NCBI RefSeq assembly: GCF_035594035.1
Contig: NZ_CP141588.1
Span: 62,001-126,000 of the forward strand
From: Sphingomonas sp. LY54
Lineage (GTDB): Bacteria > Pseudomonadota > Alphaproteobacteria > Sphingomonadales > Sphingomonadaceae
Direction: 5' to 3'
DNA: 64,000 nucleotides
The notes under the pieces are model-generated. The model searched no databases and was not told where the DNA came from. It worked only from the letters and a program-made list of their open reading frames with translations. Positions 39,396 to 48,070 of this stretch are shown here, piece after piece. Made by a program: the position numbers and the translations under genes. Within the stretch, counting starts at the first letter, position 1; the number at the start of each line of letters is the position of its first letter.

Positions 39396-39983
39396 TTATG
39401 GACGGCGTGGATGTCGGCAGTGTGGTGAGCCGTATGCTTCCTCGTAGCTGCGGCCAAAGCAACGGATGAGGCCGTCCACTACATCCAAATTGAAAGGCCA
39501 GCCCGGAGGCCGCCCCGTTCGAACTTCGCCTTGCGCATCTTTGTAGAGATACCCCTCCGGCACCGGAAACTGAGCCAGCCGCTCGCGTGCCGCGAGAAGC
39601 TGCTCGCGGTCCCCCTTCAGAAAGGCGACGGTGGCGTCGACATACGCATTCCAATCCTCTTGATTTCGACCATGGCCAGGGGTCTTTTTGGCGGCGGCGG
39701 TCATCAAGGTAATAGCCTGATCGATCTCGCCCGCTTCGGCGCGGAGTTGGCCCTCGTGCCATAAGAGGGTGGTCGTCCGCGCTTCGTTTTGCTCCCGGTA
39801 AAGTCGAATGACGTCGGCGGCATTTGTTCTGCACTCCGGACGTTTCGACAGGGCCCGCCACCCGCCATTCATGTCTTGATCGAACGCCCTGAACTCAAGT
39901 TTAAGCATTGCCTGCTCATCGACCATGCAAATGTCAGGGGCCGAAGCGGCAGAGATCGCAACGATTATTTGGAAAAGCGCCAT
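39396..39983 (-). CDS. Hypothetical protein, possibly exported, helical repeat
   Basis: 195 residues with a hydrophobic N-terminus (MALFQIIVAISAASA). The middle is TPR-like helical (LLWHEGQLRAEAGEIDQAIT; LKGDREQLLAARERLAQFP). Several Cys. No function known. Adjacent to the EF-hand gene on the same strand. Confidence 0.6.
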   Translation of the reverse strand: MALFQIIVAISAASAPDICMVDEQAMLKLEFRAFDQDMNGGWRALSKRPECRTNAADVIRLYREQNEARTTTLLWHEGQLRAEAGEIDQAITLMTAAAKKTPGHGRNQEDWNAYVDATVAFLKGDREQLLAARERLAQFPVPEGYLYKDAQGEVRTGRPPGWPFNLDVVDGLIRCFGRSYEEAYGSPHCRHPRRP

Positions 39984-40423
39984 CAGGCGTTGGTATTATT
40001 CCAAGCATCCGCTGTCCAGCCTCAGCCGCTCGTCAGGTTCGATCGCTTAGGCGTCTGCTTTTCCACCTGCTCATCCCGTAAGCAGACGGTCTGCTAGCGG
40101 CCAAGTTCGGACGTTTGCCCGCTCTGGTTGCCCAATAGATTGCTATCCGTCTCAGCAGAGCCGAGCGTAAGTGTGGGGCTAAAGGTGGACGGAGCTTTGC
40201 GCCGCAAGGCAAAGAGGAGCTCAGCCCGCCACTTAGGACTTGACTATGGTGTCCCCTACGAGAGTGGGACAACGCCGCCACCGTCAGGTATGTCGCGCCG
40301 GGGCCCTCGGCATGCCCGTCTTTTGAAGCGTGGTGTCGCCGCAGCCGACTGCGCCAGTTCGCTTGCTGTCAAAGGTATTCTTGGGCGCTACCTCGCCGAG
40401 CATGACGCAATTGCGCCGTCGCG
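39984..40423. other. Flank of the CRISPR array
   Basis: No convincing gene. A short repeat piece (CTAGCGGCCAAGTTCGGACG near 40095) lies at the left. The part next to the array (40130-40423) may be its leader or trailer; no AT-rich leader is obvious. Confidence 0.45.
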
Positions 40424-41247
40424 GCTGCGTTGGCGCTCGATTTTGAACTGCTAGACCTAGCACCCCTTCCACCTAGAGCTCTCCTTCGTTGCGGTTGGCC
40501 CTCGATTTCTGAAATGCTAGACAATCCCTCATCCATTATACGGTCCTTTCGTGTTGCGGTTGGCTCTCGATTTCTGAACTGCTAGACCGGATGACAGCCC
40601 CAGTGTCTTCGACTGTATGTTGCGGTTGGCCCTCGATTTCTGAACTGCTAAACCCGCGATCATCATTGTCCTGCTCCTGTTGAGGTTGCGGTTGGCGCCC
40701 GATTTCTGAACTGCTAGACCGTCCGCCACCCGCTCGACATCCTCTCCAGCGTTGCGGTTGGCCCTCGATTTCTGAACTGCTAGACCGGCCTAAGACTGCA
40801 TCCATCGACACACGAGTTGCGGTTGGCCTTCGATTTCTGAACTGCTAGACCTGCTGCGTTGGGATCGACGGCCCGCCGATGTTGCGGTTGGCCCTCGATT
40901 TCTGAACTGCTAGACCTCAGGCTCTCCATCGGGTGTGTCGGGGTTGAGTTGCGGTTGGACCTCGATTTCTGAACTGCTAGACCGCAACCGCTCGAGGATG
41001 ACGGTCTGTTCTAGTTGCGTTGGCCCTCGATTTCCGAACTGCTAGACCCCAATCGCAGCGCCTCCACCAGTTCATCATGTTGCGGTTGGCCCTCGATTTC
41101 TGAACTGCTAGACCGAACACCGCCCGCGCAGCTCTCACCAAGATGTTGCGGTTGGCCCTCGATTTCTGAACTGCTAGACACCGGAATGACGACCATCAAG
41201 GCTGGAGAGTGTTGCGGTTGGCCCCTCGATTTCTGAACTGCTAGACC
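40424..41247 (+). CRISPR. Type II-C CRISPR array, 12 full repeats plus one degenerate
   Basis: The consensus repeat is 36 bases, starting GTTGCGGTTGGCCCTCGATT and ending TCTGAACTGCTAGACC. Full repeats start at 40488, 40553, 40619, 40685, 40751, 40816, 40881, 40948, 41014, 41079, 41145 and 41211. A degenerate copy at 40424-40457 forms the left end. The 12 spacers are 29-31 bases and all differ. Several repeats carry single changes (40513, 40651, 40697-40701, 40844, 40958, one-base deletion in 41014-41048, one-base insertion in 41211-41247). The + strand is the crRNA sense by pairing with the tracrRNA. Confidence 0.97.
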
Positions 41248-41319
41248 ACGTCACATCCCCGCTCGCATGGCCGTCGGTCGCGATATCGACGATACGGTCC
41301 ATACTCCCTCTGCGCCTCC

Positions 41320-44300
41320 TCAGGCGGTCGCCGGCTCTCGCGGGCCCGGATCGAACACGCGACCGAGGGCATCGACACGGACCTGGCGAGCCTTGAGGTT
41401 CTTCAACCCTCCTGCCGAGGAGAAGACATATTTGAACGGATCGACCTCGTTCGACGCCGCGTCCCGCGCCTTCAGCGCCCCGCCTTCATTATCCGGAGCG
41501 AGAGCGATCGTGCCGTTGGTCGAAAACTTCACCACACGCACGATTTGCGGCGCGCCGCCGTTGCGCTCCACCGCCAGCATGTCGTTCTGGCGAAGGCTCA
41601 GCACCTTCTTCGCAGCCGGATGCGGTCGGCGGTCGCACTGGTCCGGCTGGTGCGCGTCGAACATTGAAACGATGTCAGCCGTCCATTTGCCATTCGGTAG
41701 CCGCCACACATCAAAGCGCGCGTTGGCATCGCCCTTGTATGCTTTGTAGGCGCGCCCGTTCTTGTCGCGGATGGGGATTACGTTGAGCGGCTCGCGCACG
41801 CGCACGCGGCGGATGCCCCTGAAGTTCGGATGCGTGTGAGCGAAGCGCCGCAGCGCCAACTCAAAATCTTTGCCGATCTTGCCCCGCGTCGAGTCTTGGA
41901 GGGCCTCCCGCAAAACCTGGTCTGGGATGCGGGGTGGATCGGTCAGATCGGCGGGCTTCAGGCTCATCAGCGGCACGCGGTGAACGACGATCGGGGTCTT
42001 GCCGTCCGTTGCGGTCTCCCCGGTGAGGCCGTAGGCGGTATCGTTGTGCAGCCGTCCCGATGTCACGTCACGCCCCCGCGCGGGCCTGCCCCTGCGACCG
42101 TGGTCTGGCTTGTGGCTGACGATGACTCGGGCGAGCTTTTCGGCCAGCTCTTCACGGAAACCTGACCAAGGCTCGGGCAAACCTTCGAACATTTTGTCGA
42201 GATTCTTTTCCTCCGCGCGCCCAGCGGCCTTGGCAATTTCGTTCAGAAGGCCGCGTGTGGTCACCGCCACCACTGTCGCGTCAATTGCGTGGTGCCGGTG
42301 GTCGAGCCGATTCTTGGGCGCGTTCGAATGCTCGTTCGCAACGAAATTGTGGTCGGGGAGAAGGCTGTTGAGCGCCCACAATCTACGCAGCATTGCCGTC
42401 AGCCGGCCAGGTATGACGTAAACGCCGCCCTCGCTCTTATCGGCGTAGAGGGTGGACAAATAGGTTCGTGCGATTCGCGAGAGATATTGGGTGTCGGTGA
42501 GCTGACGCGCGAGAAAGCCGCCCTCCTTCTCGAACCGCTCCATTGCGTCCGGCCCGAAGCGCCACTGCTTCGACTTGTGCAGACGCGCGACCTGCCCCGC
42601 GATCTTACCCCAGCGCTCCGTGTCCGTGTGCCAGCGCTCAAAGGGCGTCTTGTTGCCCTTGGCGCGGTTGCAGGCTCGGTGCGCGACCACTTTGTTGGAC
42701 GCGCTATCGTCGAGCGTTCGGGAATAAGGGAGGATATGATCGACGTCGGTAGCCCCGCTGAACAGCAGTTCCGCGCCGATCATCCCGCCGCAATATGGGC
42801 ATCGGCGATCGAGCGGATTGGCCGGGTTCAGCTCCTCCCACATTCGCAGTAGCAGGCGATTAGCGCCCGTGTCGGGCTGGCCTATGCTCTGGAGCTTTTC
42901 GGACCGCCGGACTGCGGCGGCGGTGTCCTCGCGGATGCGTTTGTCGTGCTTGGCCTTTTCCTTCTCGCTCAGCTTCAGCTCGCGGGCGAGCTCCACGACG
43001 ATTTCATCGGGCCGACCGTGGACGGCGAGGATCGCGTTGACCAGCTTTTCGAGCTGACGAAGGCCGATATGAACGGTCGGGTTGGTGATCTTACCCCAGC
43101 GCTTTTCGGGCGGATCGGACGGAAGCTGGCTGCCGGGGAGGATCTCGCGCGTCAGCAGCTCGCCATAATAAGGGAGCTTTGGCAGCACTTCGCCGGTGCG
43201 AAAGTCACTGTGGTGGAGGTGGGGGAAGGCGCGCCGCACCGCCTCGTCATAGGTGACTACGTCCTTTTTCAGCTCGGCGAGGATGAGGCGCGTTGCGGTG
43301 GCGCCGAGCCGGCCATAGCCTTCGGGAAGCGGCGCCTTGGCAGTGGCCACCGCGCAGTCATCATCCAGGCCACATTCCTCGGTTAGGAAGGCGTGCAGGG
43401 CCTCGGAATCCCCCTCGTTGATTAGCCGCTCGACGATCAGCCACTGGCGGGCCGCATCAAGCTGCGCCCAATTCGCGCCGAACCGCTTCTTATCGCTCAT
43501 GGCGGCATAGACTTCGTTGCCGCGCAGCGCGATGCGCGTCTCGCTAGCTTTGTTGAAGCTCTGACCGGGGTCGAGCTTCAGGCGGCGTGCTAAGGCATCG
43601 AAACTGCGCTCCTTTCGGCTCCGCAATTCGAGGATCAACGCGTCGCGCTGGTCCGGCGTCAGCTTCCTCGATCCCTCGCCAAGCGTAGTGATCTCGAGTT
43701 GGTTGACCTCCTCATAAAGGCGGCGCTCCTGAAACATGGGATGCGCCTTCGGCAAGCGGCGTTCCTCGGTTACGAACGTGCACACGCCAACCTCCTGCTC
43801 CTTTAGCGGGCGCTGGAAGAAGAGGATGCGATGGAGCGCCGCGCGTTCGGTTTCGCTCAGCAACTCCGGGTGATGCGCGGCTTGAGCTTCCCAGATGCGG
43901 GCGAACTCATATTCGACGTGCCGGCGCTGCGGGTAAAAATCATATTCCTGGCTCTCGCCGTTCATCCGCACGCGTTTTTCGCTTCGCCCGGCCAAGAACT
44001 GGCCCAGCGTGTCTGCGCCCACCTCGGCCATCGCCTGATCGAGCGCCTTGGCGCCTCCGGCGATTTTCCCGTCCTCGTTGTCCTTCTGCCGCCGCTCCGC
44101 TTTTCGGTTCGACTTGAAGCCGCGACGCTGATTGAGGTGGAAGAAGGCGCGGCCGATCTCGTGCGGGTCCAGCCGCTCGTGCAGTGCCCGCGCGCGCAGT
44201 TTGTAGGGATCACGCTCAGCGGTTAGCTTCGCTTCGACCGTATCGACCGGCATCAGCCCATGCTCGACGAGTGCGCGCAAAAAAGCCGACCGGCGCCCGA

Positions 44301-44484
44301 GATAACGATCGCGGCGCCGCCGCATCGCCCGCGCCGCACGCCGGTCAATGGCCAGCGAAGCTCCGGATTTCGGGTCGCGCCCATCGGCGAAGATGCGGAC
44401 CCCGATATCCACGATCTTGCTGTCGCCTTCGATCAGGCACCAGCCGATGCTGTTGGTGCCGATGTCGAGTCCGAGCCTTCGCAT
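41320..44484 (-). CDS. cas9: Type II-C Cas9 endonuclease
   Basis: 1054 residues, the compact II-C size. RuvC-I has Asp7 in GLDIGTNSIGW. The Arg-rich bridge helix is residues 48-70, RuvC-II Glu498 in IVVELARELK, HNH His583 in DVDHILPYSRTLDDSASNK with the nearby zinc-knuckle-like CPYCGG (562-565) and CNRAKGN (605), and RuvC-III His732/Asp735 in HHAIDATVVA. The C-terminal 250 residues form the wedge/PAM-interacting part. All nuclease residues are intact. The stop is 72 bases from the array, leaving no room for cas1 or cas2. The tracrRNA is divergent from its start. Confidence 0.97.
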   Translation of the reverse strand: MRRLGLDIGTNSIGWCLIEGDSKIVDIGVRIFADGRDPKSGASLAIDRRAARAMRRRRDRYLGRRSAFLRALVEHGLMPVDTVEAKLTAERDPYKLRARALHERLDPHEIGRAFFHLNQRRGFKSNRKAERRQKDNEDGKIAGGAKALDQAMAEVGADTLGQFLAGRSEKRVRMNGESQEYDFYPQRRHVEYEFARIWEAQAAHHPELLSETERAALHRILFFQRPLKEQEVGVCTFVTEERRLPKAHPMFQERRLYEEVNQLEITTLGEGSRKLTPDQRDALILELRSRKERSFDALARRLKLDPGQSFNKASETRIALRGNEVYAAMSDKKRFGANWAQLDAARQWLIVERLINEGDSEALHAFLTEECGLDDDCAVATAKAPLPEGYGRLGATATRLILAELKKDVVTYDEAVRRAFPHLHHSDFRTGEVLPKLPYYGELLTREILPGSQLPSDPPEKRWGKITNPTVHIGLRQLEKLVNAILAVHGRPDEIVVELARELKLSEKEKAKHDKRIREDTAAAVRRSEKLQSIGQPDTGANRLLLRMWEELNPANPLDRRCPYCGGMIGAELLFSGATDVDHILPYSRTLDDSASNKVVAHRACNRAKGNKTPFERWHTDTERWGKIAGQVARLHKSKQWRFGPDAMERFEKEGGFLARQLTDTQYLSRIARTYLSTLYADKSEGGVYVIPGRLTAMLRRLWALNSLLPDHNFVANEHSNAPKNRLDHRHHAIDATVVAVTTRGLLNEIAKAAGRAEEKNLDKMFEGLPEPWSGFREELAEKLARVIVSHKPDHGRRGRPARGRDVTSGRLHNDTAYGLTGETATDGKTPIVVHRVPLMSLKPADLTDPPRIPDQVLREALQDSTRGKIGKDFELALRRFAHTHPNFRGIRRVRVREPLNVIPIRDKNGRAYKAYKGDANARFDVWRLPNGKWTADIVSMFDAHQPDQCDRRPHPAAKKVLSLRQNDMLAVERNGGAPQIVRVVKFSTNGTIALAPDNEGGALKARDAASNEVDPFKYVFSSAGGLKNLKARQVRVDALGRVFDPGPREPATA

Positions 44485-44533
44485 TGCTGCTCTCCCTTCC
44501 CCTCATCCTGACAAGGGGAAGGAGGTTAGACAA

Positions 44534-44539
44534 TTGACT
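44534..44539 (+). promoter_or_regulatory. Possible -35 element of the tracrRNA promoter
   Basis: TTGACT lies about 33 bases before the start of the anti-repeat. A matching -10 is poor (around 44557-44562), so transcript start is uncertain. Confidence 0.35.
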
Positions 44540-44566
44540 TTGCGTCCGAACTGAAGAACAAGGAAC

Positions 44567-44646
44567 GTTCAGAAATCGCAGGGCCAGCTGTTAACAAGCA
44601 GCTTGACTGCACCAAATAAGGGCGGGGCTACGGCCCCGCCTTTTTT
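44567..44646 (+). ncRNA. tracrRNA of the Cas9 system
   Basis: The anti-repeat GTTCAGAAATCG (44567-44578) and AGGGCCA (44580-44586) are complementary to the CRISPR repeat with a one-base bulge. It is followed by a short hairpin (CAAG-CAG-CTTG, about 44595-44605) and a Rho-independent terminator (GGCGGGGC/GCCCCGCC, 44621-44640, then six T). Size and order (anti-repeat, nexus hairpin, terminator) fit II-C tracrRNAs. It is divergent from cas9. Confidence 0.88.
44621..44646 (+). terminator. tracrRNA terminator
   Basis: Perfect 8-bp GC stem with a four-base TACG loop and TTTTTT tail. Confidence 0.9.
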
Positions 44647-44759
44647 GGATGGCCGCAAGCATATCGTCTACCTGCTTCTCTTAGCGATGTTCGGCATGGC
44701 GGCCGGTATCGTCCCACTTTCGGCATAGGATCTGCACATTCGCAGACGCGAGTTATCGC

Positions 44760-45001
44760 TCAAGCCCGCGACCCCTTCGCCATCCGATCCAGTCCGGCAG
44801 CGATTGCGAAAGCGGCTTCTCGACAAATGGTGGTATGCCCAGCCCGCTGCTCCGACGGCGCAGGAGCGACTCCACCTGCGGGTCCCGTTCCAAGCTCTTC
44901 GCGATCCCAGTCATTTGCGCCCGAACGCCCTCGGCGGCGCGCTCGGCGGCGCGCCTGGCGCACGCCTTTCGGGCTGGAGGCCTCTCCCGCGACGTGAGCT
45001 T
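44760..45001 (-). pseudogene. C-terminal remnant of a TraA-like conjugative relaxase
   Basis: On the - strand one frame, open between TGA at 45002-45004 and the TGA at 44760, ends with VRAQMTGIAKSLERDPQVES then LLRRRSSGLGIPP. This resembles the C-terminal end of Ti-type TraA relaxases (SLERDxQxESLLRxRxxxLGI). The catalytic N-terminal 900 or so residues are missing. It is a relic of a plasmid or integrative element near the Cas9 locus. Confidence 0.55.
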
Positions 45002-45039
45002 TCAGACCTGCTCCCCGCGCGGCTGCCTGGAATTCCGAA

Positions 45040-45140
45040 ATCGCATTCAAGCGCTGGGCGGTCCCACCGAGCCAGTTCGGCCTTACCCGCGAAGTCGCCG
45101 TCGGGATCGCCGCCTCGATGGTAGGGCGCGGCGGTGGCCT
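45040..45140 (+). pseudogene. Fragment similar to the ArsR-type gene at 50 kb
   Basis: The 28 bases at 45090-45117 (starting GCGAAGTCGCCGTCGGGATC) match exactly 50062-50089 inside the ArsR-type gene. The same reading frame continues as REVAVGIAASMVGRG against GEVAVGIAASMTGRG. Similarity fades within about 50 bases on each side. It is either a gene relic or a shared recombination patch. Confidence 0.45.
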
Positions 45141-45185
45141 CCCGCTTGTGCTATACGTCTGACCAGGATCTACATGGAGACTCCG

Positions 45186-45398
45186 ATGAGCGGCCAGATT
45201 TCCGACGTATTCGGCATGTTGAAGCGTGACGGGCAACGGGCCGTAACGATCGAAGAGATGAACAAAGTTATTGGCGGGGGAGACGACGATCACGCGGCCG
45301 ATCGGCTACGGATCCAGACGCTCGCGGAATATGCCTCGGCCGACAGGGATGAGAGGGACAATGGACTGCGTAAACCAAGACGGGAGCCCGAAGAGTAG
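45186..45398 (+). CDS. Small hypothetical protein
   Basis: 70 residues from ATG 45186 behind GGAGACTCCG. MSGQISDVFGMLKRDGQRAV then TIEEMNKVIGGG and an acidic/basic tail. Size and charge pattern recall small antitoxins, but no toxin partner is evident. Function unknown. Confidence 0.5.
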   Translation: MSGQISDVFGMLKRDGQRAVTIEEMNKVIGGGDDDHAADRLRIQTLAEYASADRDERDNGLRKPRREPEE

Positions 45399-45601
45399 AG
45401 GAGATAGTCGGCAAGATCAGCCGAAGTACCGATCCGGGTTGGTCGACTTCGTAACAGCGCCTGCCAAAGCGGATTGCGGATTTCCGCCGGATATTCTACA
45501 TTTTCTCGAAATAAGATCTTGAAGGATAACTGACCGCTTCCTGCGCTTTTTGCTGAGCCGGACCTTCTGCTCACGGCCAAAAGCGGCCGTGACTTTCGAG
45601 C

Positions 45602-45805
45602 TTACGAGTGGATACCGGCGTCGATGGCCGCCATGAATTCCCGAACTTCTCCAGCTCGTCCCGCCGTGACCAACTGCTTCGCCGTCCGCCCGCCGAAACC
45701 TGGCAGCGGTTCGGTCTCGAACCAATGTCGGGCACGCTCAGTCGACCCGAACCGTGGTTCGACCAGAGCCAGAATGTCAGCTGCGTCGCGGGCCGTGTTT
45801 TCCAC
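45602..45805 (-). CDS. Small MbcA/ParS/Xre-type toxin-binding domain protein
   Basis: 67 residues from a GTG at 45803-45805. It has only the C-terminal DUF2384-like antitoxin domain: LALVEPRFGSTERARHWFET, GFGGRTAKQLVTAGRAGEVR, EFMAAIDAGIHS. The Xre helix-turn-helix normally in front is missing, and no RES or other toxin gene is adjacent. Possibly a stand-alone antitoxin or a remnant. Confidence 0.6.
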   Translation of the reverse strand: MENTARDAADILALVEPRFGSTERARHWFETEPLPGFGGRTAKQLVTAGRAGEVREFMAAIDAGIHS

Positions 45806-45967
45806 GCCCCACTTATGGCCGAACCGAGCCCTGGACGAAAGCCGAACTAATACCAGACCGGTCGTACCCGTGATCGGGGCGCGAAACCCAGACCCGTTCA
45901 ACCCATTCCGGACCTTTGTACGAGGCGGTCGTAGGCTAAGATGAGTTCCCGCTAGGGGAGAGAGACG

Positions 45968-46453
45968 ATGGGAGACCTGCGCACACCGGTGGCTCCAGCG
46001 GCACCGCAATTGAACGTTGCCCTGCTAGTATTCCTCGAAACGATGGCGGTTGTCGCCCGAGCCCGTGCCCGCGCGACGAACATGGACTGGCTGAATGAGG
46101 CGGTCGAAGGCGTGTGGCGGGGCACCCAGGAGATGCAAAACGATATCCCTCAGAGCTTTGACGACGACTGGGGTGATGTGGCGAGCCGCGCTGCAGCGAG
46201 GGTGCTCGGCCTTGAGCTGATGTATATCGGGTATCGGCACCGCGATTTGCTGAGCGAGGAGAACCGTGCCGTCGTCGAGGAATTCGCTGACTACTTTCCC
46301 ACAGTCGAGATCGCCGACCCGCTTTCCGACGATGCGGTGGATGTGCTCGAAGTGGGCAAAGGCAGCATCGAGAAACTGATCAATAACATGCCAAGATGGC
46401 TGCAGCGCGTGATGGAAGTCTTGATGGAAGCACTCAAGATCCTGAGGCCATGA
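45968..46453 (+). CDS. Hypothetical protein
   Basis: 161 residues from ATG 45968 with a GGGGAGAGAGA ribosome-binding site. Mostly helical: NVALLVFLETMAVVARARAR, MDWLNEAVEGVWRGTQEMQ, RAVVEEFADYFPTVEIAD. Acidic overall. No family recognised. Confidence 0.6.
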   Translation: MGDLRTPVAPAAPQLNVALLVFLETMAVVARARARATNMDWLNEAVEGVWRGTQEMQNDIPQSFDDDWGDVASRAAARVLGLELMYIGYRHRDLLSEENRAVVEEFADYFPTVEIADPLSDDAVDVLEVGKGSIEKLINNMPRWLQRVMEVLMEALKILRP

Positions 46454-46613
46454 TCTAAGGGTGGCGCTTTAAAAGAGGGCTTCGAGGTTTCGATGATGCC
46501 GGGGTAAATACCGCTCTAGGTCGCAGTAGCGTACGCCAGTGCGGCGGCTAGAAACCGGACGCGATCGCCATGCCCGACTAACGCCTGGTTGGCAGGACAG
46601 GGTTCACGGCCGC

Positions 46614-46814
46614 TCAACAAGGGCCGAGGCGAACAACGTCTAAGACGTCAAAACCGGATCGGATGCCCTCGATTTCCACCCGTTGCCCTACGTATTGCTC
46701 GGTCTCCGCATCGGCTTCGAGACGCCAGCGTCCGCCATTATCGCGTTGGAGGATGAGTCTTCCGCGCTGGCGCAGGAGCAAGCCGGTTTCGCTATGGAAT
46801 GAGCCTATTGGCAT
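46614..46814 (-). CDS. DUF5818-like small protein, last gene of an SOS operon
   Basis: 66 residues, MPIGSFHSETGLLLRQRGRL ending VLDVVRLGPC. A small OB-like beta barrel is likely (WRLEADAETEQYVGQRVEIEGI), as in DUF5818. It lies 52 bases after the SRAP gene, on the same strand, and probably belongs to the LexA-controlled operon that starts at 48.8 kb. Confidence 0.7.
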   Translation of the reverse strand: MPIGSFHSETGLLLRQRGRLILQRDNGGRWRLEADAETEQYVGQRVEIEGIRSGFDVLDVVRLGPC

Positions 46815-46866
46815 AGATCAGGCTCCGGCGATGCGGCGGGGTCGAATTCGGCTACGATAATGTCGG

Positions 46867-47502
46867 TCATGACGCCTGCACCCGGCGCAGCCATGGGTCT
46901 GCGGTCCGTTCCATGCGTATGAGCTCATCCGGAAAGCAGCGCCCCTGGAATGACAGGACGTCGTCGAGCGAGCCTCGGAGCCAGAGGTCGTGATCTTCCT
47001 CGTGCAGCAGAACCGGCATGCGATCGTGGACCGGGCGGACAGTCTCGTTGCAGTCGGTCATGAGCCCAGAATAGACCGGGCCCCATTCCGGACTGTCCTT
47101 CCACATCCCGGCCCAGGCGAAGATCGGCTGCTGCTTCACGCCAAACCAAGTGCGGGTCTTCGCGCCTTTCTCGCCTTCGGCCTCGCAAAAGCCGGTCAGC
47201 GGAATGATGCAGCGATGCTCAGGCTTGGGCGCGACGAAGCGCCACATGAAGCTGGTGAGGTCCGCGATATTGTTCACTGGCTTAGGCTTGATCGGCTGCC
47301 CGGTTTTCTTGCTCTTCTGGGCGAGCGGGAAACCCCAGGTCATGCTCTGTACGATGCGCTCGCCGTCCTGCTCGCGAACGACCATGCCGGGACCGCCCGG
47401 ATAAACCTCGCCGGCCGCTACGTTCATGTTCTGCGGCATCCTGGCGCGAAAATAAGCGGCTACCTCGCTGGCGCTCGCCTTGGTCGTGTAGAGATTACAC
47501 AT
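46867..47502 (-). CDS. SRAP-domain protein (YedK/HMCES-like)
   Basis: 211 residues. Cys2 right after the initiator Met (MCNLY) is the residue that crosslinks to abasic sites in single-stranded DNA. Also present are the family Asn in PVNNIAD, GFCEAEGEKG (catalytic Glu), and the active-site His in VRPVHDRMPVLL. SRAP proteins shield abasic sites from cleavage during replication. Second-last gene of a five-gene operon with a LexA box at its head. Confidence 0.92.
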   Translation of the reverse strand: MCNLYTTKASASEVAAYFRARMPQNMNVAAGEVYPGGPGMVVREQDGERIVQSMTWGFPLAQKSKKTGQPIKPKPVNNIADLTSFMWRFVAPKPEHRCIIPLTGFCEAEGEKGAKTRTWFGVKQQPIFAWAGMWKDSPEWGPVYSGLMTDCNETVRPVHDRMPVLLHEEDHDLWLRGSLDDVLSFQGRCFPDELIRMERTADPWLRRVQAS

Positions 47503-47522
47503 GGCCCACCCTTACCAGAGCA

Positions 47523-48059
47523 TCAGCTAAAATCGAACAGATCGCCGACAGCGGCGACCTTGCCCGTGCCTGAGACTGAAAAACTGCCGGGAGGAAACGG
47601 CCGCAAGATCTCGCTGACCGGCTTGCTCAGTTGGAGCCAGTTCAGCCAGTCTTCCTCGCGCACCACGGCAACGTGGCGATCCTTGTACGGCGCGATGTCA
47701 GGATAGGCTTCGGTGGTGAGCGCGGCATATGCGGCAGGCCAGTCGCTCGTCGCCGGGCGCCACGTGCCGGCGAGACAGAAGAAGGGCGCATCGGTGATGA
47801 GGCTGGCCCGGTATTTGAACCGCCCGTCGACCCTCAGGCCGAAGTCGTTGGCGATGATCAGGCAAGGATTGCTGATTTCTCGGCCCTCCCAGCGGAGGAG
47901 GCTGACGGGTTTGCCGCTAGCCTCGACCGGCTTCAGGCCCCAGGTGCATCCGATCTGCTTGGGGGCACCGTCTGCCCAGATCATGATCTGGCCGGTTTTG
48001 CCCGGACCCTCGTAGGCCGCTGATGACATGGCCCGCCTCGTCGCTGTGGTGCTGCTCAT
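47523..48059 (-). CDS. SRAP-like paralogue lacking the catalytic cysteine
   Basis: 178 residues from ATG 48057-48059 with an AAGGAG site. It shares the SRAP layout (CTWGLKPVEASG, SNPCLIIANDFGL, FFCLAGTWRP, DRHVAVVREEDW) but starts MSSTTATRRAMSS instead of MCN. The family Cys2 is absent, so covalent DNA-protein crosslinking is not expected. It may bind DNA or regulate its intact partner 20 bases downstream. Confidence 0.75.
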   Translation of the reverse strand: MSSTTATRRAMSSAAYEGPGKTGQIMIWADGAPKQIGCTWGLKPVEASGKPVSLLRWEGREISNPCLIIANDFGLRVDGRFKYRASLITDAPFFCLAGTWRPATSDWPAAYAALTTEAYPDIAPYKDRHVAVVREEDWLNWLQLSKPVSEILRPFPPGSFSVSGTGKVAAVGDLFDFS

Positions 48060-48070
48060 GTTGTGCTCCT

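Noticed and set aside
40330..40457. Degenerate repeat at the array's left end as tracrRNA anti-repeat on the - strand
   Set aside because: Its - strand continuation shows no clear nexus hairpin and T-tailed terminator, while 44567-44646 has anti-repeat, hairpin and terminator in order.
40529..41236. Short repetitive protein frames with SSSEIEGQPQ-type repeats
   Set aside because: They are translations of the CRISPR repeats and spacers.
44760..45293. 177-codon - strand frame across the relaxase remnant
   Set aside because: The relaxase-like residues are in a different frame; this one has low-complexity Arg/Gly/Ala sequence.
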